Assembly (NCBI GenBank): GCA_030549495.1
Contig: JAUIRK010000896.1
Coordinates: 62,001 to 126,000, forward strand
Length of the DNA stretch: 64,000 nucleotides
Reading direction: 5' to 3'
Origin: Nectonema munidae
Lineage: Eukaryota; Nematomorpha; Nectonematoida; Nectonematidae
Position 1 is the stretch's first letter, and every line of letters starts with the position of its first letter. Positions 1 through 55,184 of this stretch are shown here, one piece after another. Under the pieces are notes generated by a model that saw nothing but the letters and a program-made list of their open reading frames with translations, was not told the origin of the DNA and searched no databases. A program made the translations under genes and the position numbers.

Positions 1-1290
1 CAAAACTTTCTCATCAATCTTCATATTTCCTTTTACGATATTAAATATTGATATCATTTCATTTCTCAGGCTTCGATAATATAAAGAAGGCAGGTCAAAC
101 TTTTGAAGTCTTTCAATATAACATAAATTTTGCATTCCTTTCAAGTGCTTTGTGAATACTTTTTGAACCTTTTCTATTTTTCTGATGTTGATAATTGATG
201 AACTTCCAAAAATTACATTTGCGTATTCCAGAACAGGTCTGACTAAAGATTTGTATAAATACAGATAAATTTCGATTTCAGATAAGATGAAGGTATTGTT
301 CAACATGTGTAGAATAGTGAAGGCTTTCTTGACAACGTGCAATACATGATCAGAGAAACAAAACTTTGAATCACCGATTAATCCTAGATCATTATGCTTT
401 TCAACTTGGTTTAGCTTAGTTCCGCCTATATAAAAACTGGCATCCTCTTTTTTTCCAATTTGAAGGTGATAGCACTTATTTATATTCAACTGCATATCCC
501 ATTCTTTACTCCATCTATATATTTTGTATAGATCATTCTGTATATTCTTCGTACCTTCACCCTTTGAACCCTTGAATAATTTTATATCATCAGCATAAAT
601 TTTTATATTTGATTTTAGATCATCACAAATATCATTTATAAACATAGAGAAAAATACAGGTCCCAATACAGAATCTTGAGGGATTTCACTTATTATTTCT
701 GAAGTTGATGAGCATAATCCATTCAATCGAACAATAAATTTTCTATTAAAAATATAGTCCCTGAACCATTCTATAAGGTTTTCTCCTATACCATAAGATT
801 TCAACTTTAACAAGAGTCTTTCATGGGGGACAGTATCAAAAGCCTTCTGAAAGTCCAAATAAATAATGTTCACAGTTTTACTGATATTCATTTCAAGGGA
901 AAATTCATTAGAAAATTCAATTAGATTTGTTATTGTTGATTTTTTTTGGAAGAAAGCCATGCTGTTGCCGCGATATCAAATTGTTTTTATCAAGATGGTC
1001 AACAACATTGTCCTTTATAATCGATTCAAGCACTTTAAAAATTATATTAATGACTGATATTGGTCTATAATTAGTAATGAGCTTTTTCTCACCTTTTTTA
1101 AAAACGGGTGATACTTAGCTTAATTTCCATGATTCAGGTAGTTTACGCTCCACAAAAGACTTATTATTTAAAACTGTTAGAGGCTTCGCTAAAACATTAC
1201 AGAGTTTTTGAAAAAAAAAGCGGTGAAATGTTGTCAATACCAGGTGATTTAGAAACATCTAGACTTTTGAGCTTATGGTATAATATTATA
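1..1290 (-). mobile_element. LINE reverse transcriptase, 3' part (CR1/Jockey-like), decayed
   Basis: Reading the minus strand from about 1290 to the left edge gives a non-LTR reverse transcriptase. Visible blocks in order: SPGIDNISP (near 1235), NYRPISVIN (near 1060), a fingers block ending FDTVPHERLL (near 820), a block like the usual GVPQGSVLGP but reading IPQDSVLGP (near 670), the catalytic YADD (near 570), and the thumb region with LVRPVLEYANV (near 210). From about 955 down to position 1 the frame is open for over 300 codons. Upstream of that it shifts frame near 955 and 1205 and has an in-frame stop near 1110, so this is a dead or dying copy. The 3' end lies outside the window. The clade is a guess from motif style. 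Confidence 0.88.
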
Positions 1291-2765
1291 AAATATAATG
1301 AAAAAATAAAAGTAAAAAATTAATTAAAATGAAAAAAGACGAAATTATTGTTAAAATGGAATATATAAACAAAATTTATGAGATATTTTTTATTTAAAAT
1401 AAAAATGACTTTATATTTGATATTAAAATAGAAAGCAGAATCATAAAATAAAATATTTCAAACTAACTTGACTAATTAATTAACTAGCAAACTAAATGAA
1501 CAAAAACAACCAAATTATAATAAAAAATAAATAACTAGTTAACTTTTTTTAACTAACTAGCATATATAACATCAAGATCAAGTGTTACAGAATTAAATAA
1601 GTCTAAGAAGTCTTTAATAACGTTTAATTTAAGAACTTAACAGACAAATTCATACCAAATTGTGAGAAATTGTATTTGAGTACTCTATAAGCGTATAGAC
1701 AAGAGTGATGAGATTGGTTTTATTTTTAGAGGTACATCCCACATTTTAGATAAATTATAACGACATTTTATATCCCAGAATATGTAACGCAATGAAAAAA
1801 TTTCAATTAAATATTGTTATACTCAGTGGGAATGAATATTGTTAAATCAAATAGTATAAACTCTTGAGATTATTTCCTTCAAAAATGAAGAGAAAATTTT
1901 TTTCTATTAAAAAATAGCACTCTGATTCACACTCTTTTTATCATTGTGTCATTATTTTTGAATAAATAGAGACATCTTAAAGTCTAATAACTTTTCATAC
2001 TAATTCATTTTTGTCTAGGATTTAAAAAATTCATTCTATATAAGGGTGAAGTGAAAATCTTTAATCCTTCTTACTTCTTCCATTAGCCACAATTGCTAAA
2101 AATGCCAGAAACAAAAAAGTGGCAAATACAAAAAATTTCATGGAAAATATTTATAAAATTTTGAATGATCTTCTAAAAAGACTAAATAAAAATCTTTGTA
2201 GACTTGTGTTCTTATATTCAATGGGAAACGTCAAAATATGATTGAGCTTTTATATTGAAAATATGAGACGACTTCACTTTAAAATAAGATTTTATTATCG
2301 TGAATAGTGGGAATCGAGAAATTTGATCGCGTATTCAAAGTACACGGACTCATTAAAAATAATTTTGATCTTTAGAAGGCAAACGTAATGCGATATTTTT
2401 TACTCCATTTAAATGAAAATAAGTGCGTTATCGAATACAAGCTTTCACAAAACGTCATAAAGTTCATGTCAATCGTTAATTTTATTGACTATTCTAAATC
2501 AAAACGATGTTAAATTGATCACGTTTCGAAATGAAGCAATATGATGATAGCTTTAGAATTTTATATATGTAATGGGATACAATAACTCACAATGGAGAGT
2601 TGAAAAAGTTTACTCAGAAATAACATCACAATTTTAAATAGGAAAAATTAATAGTAAAAGTTAGCTTTTACTTTATAATGAATAAATATTTCAATTCTAT
2701 TACCAAATTTTTTATGGAGGCAATTGACGTGAGAAAAAGAATTGGTTTATTATAGGTTTAAATTT
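1291..2765. other. AT-rich intergenic sequence
   Basis: No coding similarity or clear element seen. Around 1480-1570 there are short CTAGTTAA/TAACTAACTAG-type runs and long A/T tracts. Confidence 0.5.
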
Positions 2766-2773
2766 CTACTAAA

Positions 2774-3432
2774 TTATGGCTGGACATTTAGCCGAAAGGA
2801 CACTTTGCCGAAAGCCATTTGACCGACGGATATTTTATCGAAAAAACATTTTAACAAACGGATATTTGGAGGAATAAAAATTTTACCCAAACAAACATTT
2901 GGCTGTTTATGATGTATTATTACCACATATAATTGAATTATACGGCACTTAATGTATTCACCTAATAATAGTGAGTATAAAGGAGAACACAATAGAGAGG
3001 AAGATAGTGAGTATAATAAAATGAATTTTCTGTAAGCAATTGCTCACAATATTCAAATATTTAAAAATATTTTTCACTTTTTTTTAAATAAATTTATTGT
3101 TTTTTCTATTTTTTTGCAAAAAAAATTTTAGACAAAAAGTTTCTTTATATCCTTAAAAAATATGAATGATAGTGTGAGTATCTTTCTTACTGTATTTTTT
3201 TGAGTTTCAGTATTTTAACCTCAAAACTTGGGAAATATTCTAAACGAATTCGGAAATATAGCAAACTGTATTTATATTTATGTAAAAATGTTCGCTCACC
3301 AAATATTTAATTGGTGAAATCTCTGTTCGGTAAAATCTTTGTTCGGCCATATATCTGTTTGGTAAAAGTTTTGTTTGATCAAATGTCCATTAGGTCAAAT
3401 ATTTTTTGGCTTAAGCCAAATGTCTAAGTATC
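2774..3432. mobile_element. Foldback/MITE-like element with phrase-repeat arms
   Basis: About 660 bp flanked on both sides by CTACTAAA (2766-2773 and 3433-3440), a perfect 8-bp target duplication. The left arm (about 2774-2905) repeats a phrase close to GGACATTTNGCCGAA every 15-20 bases. The right arm (about 3290-3432) is the reverse complement of the same kind of phrase series. The centre is plain AT-rich DNA with no reading frame. An 8-bp duplication is usual for hAT and P families, but no transposase is present, so the class is open. Confidence 0.7.
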
Positions 3433-3525
3433 CTACTAAACATAGTGATAACTGTCCATTAAAATTTAAAAACAGCGCTAATTATAAATTAAATTGAAAA
3501 GAAATGTATTATATGTATAGTTATT

Positions 3526-3804
3526 ATGAATAGTGATAATTTCAAAGATTTTTGTAGTTTTGGATCTTCGAATACTCTTCATCTGATTTCACTCATGAAG
3601 CTAGATCTTAATTTTAATTACATTGAAATCGAGGGAAATTTAGGTATAGTATTAAGTCACCATCTTTGGTATCTAAAAGATGTTTTTGTAGCTTTATCAT
3701 CGTTTGATTCAAGATTAAGTAGTAAAGAAAAACTAAATTTTGTTCATTTACAATCCAAAAGAAAAACGTTGTCTAGTGAATACTTTTGGCAGAGAAAAAT
3801 ATAA
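3526..3804 (+). CDS. Hypothetical 92-codon fragment
   Basis: Open frame of 92 codons just outside the foldback element. The stretch LWYLKDVFVALSSFD recalls a segment I associate with proteins of unknown function scattered in invertebrate genomes, possibly the same family as the fragments at 15759 and 51900, but this is recall without a search. No signal peptide, membrane segment or catalytic motif is visible. It may be a piece of a decayed mobile element. Confidence 0.25.
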   Translation: MNSDNFKDFCSFGSSNTLHLISLMKLDLNFNYIEIEGNLGIVLSHHLWYLKDVFVALSSFDSRLSSKEKLNFVHLQSKRKTLSSEYFWQRKI

Positions 3805-4125
3805 AAACGAAAACAAATTTGGATGTTAAGTAATGCCAAAAAAATTTTTAATGTTATAAAAAGTATGGCTAAAATTTTTAAATAACGAACAAGCAAAATT
3901 TCAATTTAGGAAACAATTTTGTCACAATCAGCTAAACGTGGACTAGCTCTTATTGACAATTTTTATGGTGTCATCACTCATCACTAAACAATGAGTACAA
4001 AACAGTAATTGATGCAGATAATTGAATATCATAAAAAATATACTTAAAAATACAAAAAACACGTAACTAAAAATAACGGGAGCTAATGATATATTTGAAA
4101 AGAATAAATATTTTTTTATTTTTTA

Positions 4126-4455
4126 AAAAGAATATTTTTCGATTCTTTGATTACAGAATTTTATATTGATTATTATTTGACAAATACTAATCATATTTAA
4201 TATCGTGAAAATTGCAAAGTAAAGGTAATAATTTTTGTAACATCGTATGAGGTAGCAAAATATGAACAGAAAGTTTCATATTTTTTGATTTTTTAGAGAA
4301 TATTTTTCGATTCTTTTATTACAGAATTTTATTTTGATTATTTGACAAATATATTATTTAATATCCTGAAAAAATTGTAAAAATATAGGTAATAACCTTA
4401 TCATCGTCTCCTCGAATGAGGTATATCAAATCTTACATCTAGCAAAATATGAACT
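4126..4455. repeat. Diverged tandem duplication, about 165-bp unit
   Basis: Copy one starts near 4126 and copy two near 4295. Both begin AGAATATTTTTCGATTCTTT, continue through TTATTTGACAAAT, and end with GCAAAATATGAAC. The copies differ by several indels, so the duplication is old. Confidence 0.75.
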
Positions 4456-4456
4456 G

Positions 4457-4530
4457 ACAGGTTGGAGATGAACCATCGCAATATAAAGGTTTGAGATGAA
4501 CCATCGTACGTTGGAGATGACAATCAAGTT
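4457..4530. repeat. Short tandem repeat of GGTTGGAGATGAACCATCG
   Basis: Two near copies and one partial copy of a roughly 25-bp unit carrying GAGATGAACCATCG. No gene association seen. Confidence 0.7.
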
Positions 4531-5340
4531 GTCTACCCGCGTTCAACCGTACATGTTATGAGAATATCACAATTTATTCAATTATAAATTTAAATACCTA
4601 TCTTTCTGTGATAAATATCTTTAATTTTATATTCAATTTTTTTTATTAATCGTAATACTTTTACAAAAAATATTCTAATAATATAAAAGAACGATATTTA
4701 CAAGTTTTCATTAAAAATGTGATAAATAAACGTTTATCAATTTAGCAATTTTTTGAAGATGTCAAAGTTTTGAAACACGTGCGCAACCTTTAAAGTTTAA
4801 ACTGACAATTGATTAGTTATAATTTTTTTAAATATTTTTATAAACTCACATACTGATTCAAAATGAAGACTTCTCACCTTTTTCATTAGTTTCAATAACA
4901 AACGATTTTTACTCTATTTCTTTTTATCAATATTATGATTTCAAAGGTGTATCAAGGTCCATGATAAGTGACTCTTCTCGTTTGGTAATTATATTTATTT
5001 TATACAAAATTACTACTGTATGCAGCTCCAACCACTTACAATATCAATTAACATGCCTCGTCTCTTTTACTCTTAGTACCTTTTTTCAACATTTTGAATT
5101 CATGATCATCAAATACTTCTTTATTTTCTAATTTAATCTTTAGATAACCATTAGCGCTGGCCTCCTTTTTGTTTTTTCAGTGTTATTTTAGCTCAAAAAT
5201 TTGTTTATGCTTCCATATTGAGTTTTCACTTTTTTCGATGAGCGTATATATGAAGATGCATAATCGTATGATTAGTAAGAAGTTCTCTATCTAAATAGTC
5301 CCTTTCAGAAAAACATATGCAAATAAAAGATGTGTTTTTT

Positions 5341-5709
5341 TCAATGCAGAGTTCTTACGTAAACATTTGTAATAGAATTACATAGTGATATAACATCATG
5401 GAGATGAAAGTGTCCACAATAGCAAGTTTTTTTATTTTCAAAGTCGATCACTGTCCTGAGTAGTGAGGCGTCCTCGGTACCAAGGTTTTTTATATATAAG
5501 TTATCATGTAAAAATGAACGTTTGCATAAAAAGTGTCCACAGTGGCAATGTGTCTTTATTATTGAGGTGTCCACAAGCCATACTTTCACTGCATTTGTAT
5601 TAAAAAGCAATGATAAACGGAGACGATTTTCAATTTTATAAAGCCGACACTTGTAGACTGTGGTGATTAACACGTTAAAAAATGCTTTGTAGTAATTAAC
5701 TTCCTTCAA
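5341..5709 (-). CDS. Hypothetical 122-codon frame with two CxCGHF motifs
   Basis: Open frame with CHCGHF and CYCGHF about 40 residues apart, which resembles a duplicated Cys/His knuckle. At DNA level the two motifs sit in related AGTGTCCACANTRGCAA phrases (near 5408 and 5530), so the protein pattern may only reflect a DNA repeat. No family recognised, and no splice or start context supports it. Confidence 0.15.
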   Translation of the reverse strand: MKEVNYYKAFFNVLITTVYKCRLYKIENRLRLSLLFNTNAVKVWLVDTSIIKTHCHCGHFLCKRSFLHDNLYIKNLGTEDASLLRTVIDFENKKTCYCGHFHLHDVISLCNSITNVYVRTLH

Positions 5710-8225
5710 ACTTTAAATATGGTTGAAGTTTTCCCAATGTAGCAATAATTTAGCGAAATTTTTAGTGATGTAGTGATCTCAATTTTTCAATGATGCCGAT
5801 TACGATTACCTTTTTAGATGCATATACAGATGCTTAACCCATACCGATACTAAGAAATTTAATGATATATAAATTATTTTGTTTTAATTTTAAACATAAT
5901 AATAAAAGTCTCTATTAAATTATAACATTTATTAAAAAAAAACTTCACTGTGTAAAATTAGATATTAAATTTAAATGTTAAAACAAGAAAACTTTTCGTC
6001 TATAGCACACGTTTCACGCGTATAACTTTAATTTGGGCAGTTCGTTCACCGAGTAACAGCGAAAAGTATCAATTGACGAAATTGCATAATAAAGGTGTAC
6101 CAACAGAATGGCCAATTTTATTCAAACGATTCTAAAGACAGTTTAATATTCAAATAATGCTACAATAAATTTAATTAAAATTATTCCCGCATATTTTGAA
6201 AAGCGTTAAAAGAGATTGACAACATAGCGCCATTTTGCAAGAATCATACAACATTACGGTTCTTTTATGATCAATAGGTGACATAACACATATGAAAAGC
6301 TTTCAAAAAGATAAACGAAGAAGAACAGATAGTGAATGCAAAAATAGTTGTGATGTGTGAAATTTTTATCCTCCATTTTAAAATTAGAAGAAAAATAATT
6401 TAGAAAAAAATTACAATCGTTAGATTATGCTGTACTCATTTGAGTACAAAAGCTTATAATTCATAAAGAGAAAAAAAATTGAAATGTTAAAAATTTCGGC
6501 CAATTTTAAAAGTAAACCAAAAAGTACGGCAAAATTTATTTGCTATAAAATCCTAAAATATGCTTTCAAATATAAGAAAAATAAGTTTTTAAATAAAATA
6601 ATTATTTTTTTATAAGTTTAAGAAGTCTGTTAATCAATTTCACTTATATTTTGAAAATAACTTTTCAAGTTTATATTTTTTTATAACATGGATAAAATAG
6701 TGACCAAGATTTAAAAAAAATTGCCGTTTTTTTTCTTTATCTAAAAGATAACCTTTTGAATTTTGCTCTGATTTTCATCTAAAAATTTCGACTTTTGAAA
6801 AATGTTTTTAAAAATGATTTGCAAAATTCCCCGCATTCCTGTTGAAACCAAAAATAACATTCAATGTTTCGAGTGGACATGATTTTTTCATTGAATACCA
6901 GAAATAGACTAATGAACACGCTTCTTTTTATTTATTAATATATTTTTTCGTATGAATTGTAATGAAAATAACAAGTTTTATATAAAATTCTGACAATTGA
7001 GTACTATTTATATATAAAATTTTTATGTCCACTTTTATTGCAAGCCCATTGATATCAAACATTATGATAAAAATATTTATTAATGTTACGAATTTTAGTA
7101 ATACAAAATATCTATATTAAGGAATAAATGATCACTTAAATTTAATAATAGGTATTTCATTTTCATATGAAGAATATACTTGTATTATCAGAATATACAA
7201 ATTTATTTACAGTGCTTCCCAATTTAGTGGTAAATTATAAGGTGGATGTGATTTAGGAATATTTTAAGGCTAATGATTTCTAAATAATACATAGAACATT
7301 TGTTCCCAAAAGTTTGTCCAAAAAATTACTATCTTTTATTGCAGAAGCAGATATTTCATATTTAAGAGCATTTGAAAAGAAAATTATTAAATTTCTTACA
7401 AAATTGCTTTACATATTTTGTTCGAATTAATCAAAACATAATACAGTTTAAATATCATAACTATCTTGATTATATTTGTTTTTAATCGACTACTATCATT
7501 TTATTTGATAAATTCTTCCAACAAAATTATAGGATCTAATTCCTAATTATTAGAATATGTGTATATACGATAAAATATATTTAATTGCTGTCGTAAGATC
7601 AAAAAATATTTTGAAAAAGGTTTATAAAAAACATTTCTAAATAAGTTACTATGCCCATATTTCAGTAATTCTCGATTGAAATGGTTATAAGTGTTTGTTT
7701 CAAATACCTAACTTTTATAATAATGCAACGAGATATTTTGACATGTACTACCAATTTAACTGGCATTTAATCTCCGCACGGTTCATGGTTTCTTATAGGA
7801 AAAAATATATGTATCATCATATTTAGCACATTCCAAATAAAAAGATTTCTTCTCCAAATAATAAAATCTTTTTTTCTCTGAAATTTAAAAGAACATAATT
7901 CACTCATTGCCACAAACGTATATGAGAAATAGTCTACCTCATTGTAAAGGGTAGAAGAAAGCTCATAATTTGATAAAACAATATTGGAGACGCATTCCAC
8001 CCACATTCTTGAATATTTTTTAAGGGATGAATGAGTTTTTGGTTTTTGTTCTTTGAGTACCTCAGCTCATTATATCTAAAATGTAGTGGTTGATCTCCAA
8101 GTGTGAAGAATTTAAAGGGCAAAATATCATCTGCTTAATCATAATGCGAATTGTATGAAAATAATGAAAGAATACAAGCAAACGCAGGCAATCTAAAAAT
8201 CACATATTAAAAAAAGTATCTTTGA
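5710..8225. other. AT-rich intergenic sequence
   Basis: Nothing recognised apart from CAGTGCTTCCCAATTTAGTGG at 7211, which looks like a hAT-type terminus with no matching partner nearby. Short frames at 7767-8122 have no similarity I recognise. Confidence 0.45.
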
Positions 8226-9930
8226 AAAATGAGGCACAAATTACTTTCCTCATGAAACATCGGCCTTTAAGACTATAAAAGCCAAGCTCCTAATGGCGAT
8301 TTTTCTTATTAAGAATAATTTGCCTGAGGGAGTAACTGAAAAGTGTAGACCGTTGTTTCGCAATTTGTTTTCTGATTCACAAATTGTTAAAAATTATCAA
8401 TGTGTAAAAACAAAAACATTTTCCACTTTGAATGGTGCTTTAGCTCAAAGTTTTTATCACAGTCATGTTAATGAAATAAAAACAACTTCTTATTCTTTAT
8501 CTACTGATAGTAGTAATAATAGAGGCTAAAAAATAAATCTTGTTAAAGTAAACATTTTGATATAACTTTGAACAAAGTTACAAGTAATATTCTCGATATG
8601 TGTTGTACACAAGAGACAACCGCAGAAGTAATATTCAATAAACTAAATGAAATCATTCTTCAAAAGGAAATTAATCTAATTTTTTATTCATTATTCAATT
8701 ATTATTCAGTCTCGGAATAACTGTTTTTTCATTTGATAATGCTTCTGAATATATATAAGCATAATACTATCAAAAGTAATTTTTAAAAAAAATACGAGTA
8801 TTTACTTTGTTTGCTGTCTTTGCCATATGACGCATAATGCAGCGCGTATGGGAGGCAAATCATTTACAATAATTTAAGCATTTGATGTTGAAGATTTAGT
8901 TATAGTTGTGTTTTTTTTAAAAGAGTACAAAATGTAAAAATGAATTGAAATAATTTTGTGTTTTGAGATATGTACCAAGAAGTGCTTAACTATATTTTTA
9001 TCAGATGGCTCTTGAAAAGTAGGTTTCACGTATAATAGAAATGTATCCACCATTGAAAATTTGTTATATTTTTAGAGAAAAAAACAAACTGGGTGCCAGA
9101 GTCTTGCCTCTCTTTTTAAAGATCCGCTGACTAAGATTTAACTTCTATTTTATCAATCCTTTTTTGACAAATAGTTTTTTTTTCTGCAAAAAGAAGAGCT
9201 TAGAATATACTTAATCAATGCAGAAATGTTCTCATTTATTAAAAAAAATAGTAATCTTTTTGATTAGATTAGTTTCAAGCGATAACTTGCTGCACTTGGA
9301 CGAAATACAGGTAGGATATATCACAAAACAAAAACTAACTGAATTAGTTGAAGGAAATATTTGTTCTTACAAAAGAAATTTTTTTTAAAGCAGCTCAAAG
9401 CTCCTACATTAATGCTTCAAAATACGTTCTGAAAACATTTCATTTTCGCATGATATTTTATTGAAAATAGGCTAAATGCCTCATTTTCTAATGTTGAGTT
9501 ATTTATTGAAAATTCTTCTATCTACAACTTTTAAAACAAAGATGTGGATTTAATACATGATAAATTCAGAGAGTATTATCTTCTTCCTGATTTACGATCA
9601 TCAGTTATAAACGAGGAAACTGTTATTTGTTCAGATGGCAATGCGTGTGATATTAGAAACATTGTGAGAATGGATACCGTTTGGTCTTTGTTCATAAAAA
9701 AGTTTCATCTTTTATTCAAAATTGCCCATGTAGTTTTCATGATTCCTCATAGTAATGCTGAAGAAGAACGTATTTTCAGCTTGATAAAAAAACAAAAAAT
9801 TTTTAGCTCCTCTCTACAAGTTGAATAATCTTTGTCTTCAATTTTAAGAGTTAAATTAAATAATAAAGATCTTTCTCATTAATACATACCCTCAAAAGTA
9901 CTCTTTGAAAAAGCAAAAAAAAGTTACATG
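8226..9930 (+). pseudogene. hAT transposase remnant 1
   Basis: Pieces of one hAT transposase lie in order on the plus strand. KAKLLMAIFLIKNNLPEGVT (near 8280) is the conserved stretch ahead of the catalytic domain. VTSNILDMC with VIFNKLNEI follows near 8580, then CHMTHNAARMGGKSF near 8820 and FDVEDLV near 8890. The C-terminal dimerisation block, with PHSNAEEERIFSLIKK, is near 9750, followed after a stop by SLSSILRVKLNN. The reading frame is broken many times. Terminal repeats were not found. Family assignment rests on the order of blocks and the SNAEEERIFS signature. Confidence 0.85.
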
Positions 9931-10815
9931 ATTATATAATAAAGAGCATAATAGTTAATAGTTATATATAAAGTTACAAATAAATAAAAATAAAGAAATT
10001 TTGTTGGAAAGTTATTTTTACAGTCGTATTATTTATTTACCTTTCATTCATTTTTAAGTTCAAAATATATCGAGTTATAACATTACACATAAATATATGA
10101 ACTTTCATTAAAATCTGGCTCCAACTCAAACCAAAAATGCCGTTAATCCTTTGAATACCACAATTTTTAAGACTAAACGTGTGCATTTTTTCAATGGAAT
10201 TTTATATACTTATTTTAATTTCATGGTACTTAAAACTTCTCACTCTAAAAATGTTTTCTACCTTGACAGATCTGCATAATCCTTTTAATGGCTATTCATC
10301 TCATCAATAAGCTATTTGTCCCTTATCTTAAGAATAAGTAAACTAATTGCAATATGAAATATAGTTTTCATAACATTCATAAATAAGTGTATTGAGTTTT
10401 CCTTTAAATTTCTAAAAAAAACATTCAATGAAATCCGATGTATTAAATGTGTTATTTCATATGATATAGACATAAAATGGTCTTTATTAGAGTATTTTAG
10501 CCAAGTGAGGCGCTGTATAAATTTTAAAAGGAAAGTTCATATAAATATTTTAGCTACTGATTTAAATATATACCATTAAATTAAATAGAATATTCATTAA
10601 AACAAGATAAAAATAAAAAGAAAACGATTTTAATTGAAATAAATGCAAAAAAAATAGATATAGTAACTTGAGAATAAAGAATCCTTTGAAAACAAATCTG
10701 AAAGAGCAAGCAGGGTAAATGTGATTGGAAATCTGCAAAATATTATGTTTGAAAACGAAAATAAATGCATATTAGGTATGCATTGTGATATATAAAAACG
10801 AAACGTATGTTAATA
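9931..10815. other. AT-rich sequence with a MITE fragment
   Basis: Positions 10143-10215 match 48768-48840: both read CCTTTGARYACCASAATTTTTAAGA and then a CGTSTGC motif followed by TTTTTCAATGRAATTTTATATA. The copy here is preceded by TTAA (10143-10146). No gene seen in the rest. Confidence 0.55.
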
Positions 10816-10821
10816 TTTATT
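10816..10821 (-). terminator. Candidate poly(A) signal of the hexokinase-like gene
   Basis: AATAAA on the minus strand, 13 bases after the stop codon at 10835. AT-rich DNA yields such hexamers by chance, so the assignment is tentative. Confidence 0.3.
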
Positions 10822-10834
10822 ACAACTTTCTCTA

Positions 10835-52703
<41,869 letters not shown>

Positions 52704-55180
52704 CTTAAAAAATCAGAAGTTTAAAATAGAGTGACCAGCAGTATCATTTTAAAGCGTGCAGTACCATTTTATACAAATTTCTCAACCTTCCCGTCTTTTC
52801 TAATAAATGTCCTCTTTTTTTATCATACCTTATATTGTTGCAAAATAGTAGGTACTTATGGGTTATCTCCCTCCCCCCCCCCCCTCCCCCCACTCTAAAA
52901 TTTTTTTTTCCAACTTAATAATTTTAAAATACTAATTAATTAATAATTTTAAATATATAATAAATTTTTATATTTAATTTATGAAAATAAACTTAAAAAA
53001 GTATTACTTTTTTGCTGTATGATTATCATTAGTTACACTATATAATATTTTTTGAGTAAGCAGACGATATTTTGCCAACTAAAATAGTAGATAAATATTT
53101 TCTATTTTTATAAGCAGACGATTATTAGTTTTACTCATTATAATCAATTTAAAAAAAAAATTAATTAATTAATAAAATATATAGTTTTTTTCAATTATAT
53201 AATATTAAGAAATGAATTAGGAATGTGAGAAGCTTTATTCTACGACTTTGAAAGAGCAATGCTGTATAAAGCTTCATCAGAAAAATATGATCAAAAGCAT
53301 ATTTAACATAAAAAATATAGTTTTTTTATAAAATAAAATGGTAAAAATTTTTGAAAAAATAAAATTAAAAAAATAACGGTAAGGGTAGCATGTGTCGTTG
53401 AGAATTTTAAATAAACTACGAGAAGATCAAAACATTTAATATTATGAGAAGTTAATTTTTGGAGGGACATTTTTCGCGTTTTATTGGCAGACGCAAGTAT
53501 GCTGTAGACAGAGACTATTTCCCATAAAAAGACATTTGAAAAGGTCGAATTAAAAAGTATTTAAAAAATTACTCTTAATTTACATTTGTACGAATATTCT
53601 TCAAATTTTTCTTTGGTTGATAAGATTATGCAATTTTCGAAAGTACTTGCCATGAGAAATCTAAAAATAAAAAGATCAAATTATAGAAAACATATTTAAA
53701 ATTGAAAACGATGTAGGCATTGTAAAAATGTATAAAGATAATTCTAATCCTAATGTTTTGAAATGTAAGGTTATAGCAACACAACTAATATTTTGTACTT
53801 GGGAAAAATATTTTTGAAGTAAAAATCTTATATTTTTTGATTTATAGGATTTTTTTGACTTTTTTTGAAAAATTTGACCCATTAAATGATATCTCATTTT
53901 TACAAATGTAAGTTAATCTTTCTTTTTAATTTAAAAAAATTGACAGATTCAAGTCTAAAAATTTAATTTTTAAAAATTTAAAATTACTTTTATATAATAA
54001 ATTCCTATGAAATTCTATATCAAAGAAAATATCAAACAAGCGTAAATTTAATTATGTAATGTACATTTAAATAGACAAAAATTGTCTTCACTTGTGTTCA
54101 CATTGCAAAATACAGAGACTGATCGAACAGGATAATCCGACGATATCTAATGTAGAGCAGAAGATTTGTAACGCAGCGGATTTATTTTTTTAACCCATTT
54201 AAGGCCAAGCAAAGCAGACGATATCTAAAAAAACGCAGACTATCTATATTCAAAGTCATTGAAAAAAGCAGACGAAGATGAAATTACTTATGTTCCAAAA
54301 TAGGAACATTGGGCGTAAATGGGTTAAAGTCGACAATTGAAAAAATATATCTTGGTATCATCGGTGAATGCTTTTCTATAAGGCAAGCTCTACGTTGACG
54401 ATATTGAACTTGGTTGCCGGGTTCAAAACCAAGACGTTAGACGTAAATTGTAGTAGAATTTATGCAACTTTATACATGCCACATGATGATAAAGGTAAGG
54501 GTGGTGGTTTCGTTGAGAATTTTAAATACAGGGAAGATGTCAGGTAGTGTTATTGAATTGTTGAAAAATTCTAATTAGTTTAGAGAAAATTAAGTCGTTT
54601 ATTTATATAATATATCATGATTGTGCATAAAAACAATATCATATTTAAACCTTAAAAATTTAAAATAATTGTATGCCTCCTACTCCATAAATATAGACAA
54701 CTGGTAAAAAAAAATGTGGATAAAATACCCAAATATTTGGATAGATGTTTTGACAGTGAAATATTTCAAGGTGGATTTAAGACATTAAAATACTACTATT
54801 TATCCATCTTATCCACACACTCAATATCAATTATTATTGAGAATTTATAATCATTTTCTATAAGTACGAGTTGCTGCTTGTTTATAAAACATGTATGATG
54901 ATCGCATTATAGAATATAATGATAATTCGAATACATGATAATGTAAGATAAGAGAATAAAAGAGGGAATGCAGACTTTCGAGTCAAACATCATGCCAAGC
55001 TGCTCTGAAATTCCAATCAAAAATATTTTACAATGAGAGAACTATATAATAATAATAATCCATTGTTTCAATATGCACACAATAAGAAGCAATGTTTATC
55101 AGTGTCTCCTTGTAGTATTTTTAAGCAAACATGTTGATGATCCACTAGATTTTCTAATCTTCTTCTGTCAAAGTGATTAT
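52704..55180. other. Upstream intron or 5' region of the hexokinase-like gene
   Basis: No further coding exon recognised. Contains a pyrimidine run with long C tracts (52867-52893), GCAGACGAT direct repeats at 53061 and 53113, and the TTAA MITE at 54194. Confidence 0.45.
54194..54323. mobile_element. piggyBac-type MITE flanked by TTAA
   Basis: 130 bp between TTAA at 54190-54193 and 54324-54327, arms CCCATTTAAGGCCAA and, reversed, CCCATTTACGCCCAA. It carries GCAGACGA words inside, as does the MITE at 19181. Confidence 0.8.
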
Positions 55181-55184
55181 ATTT

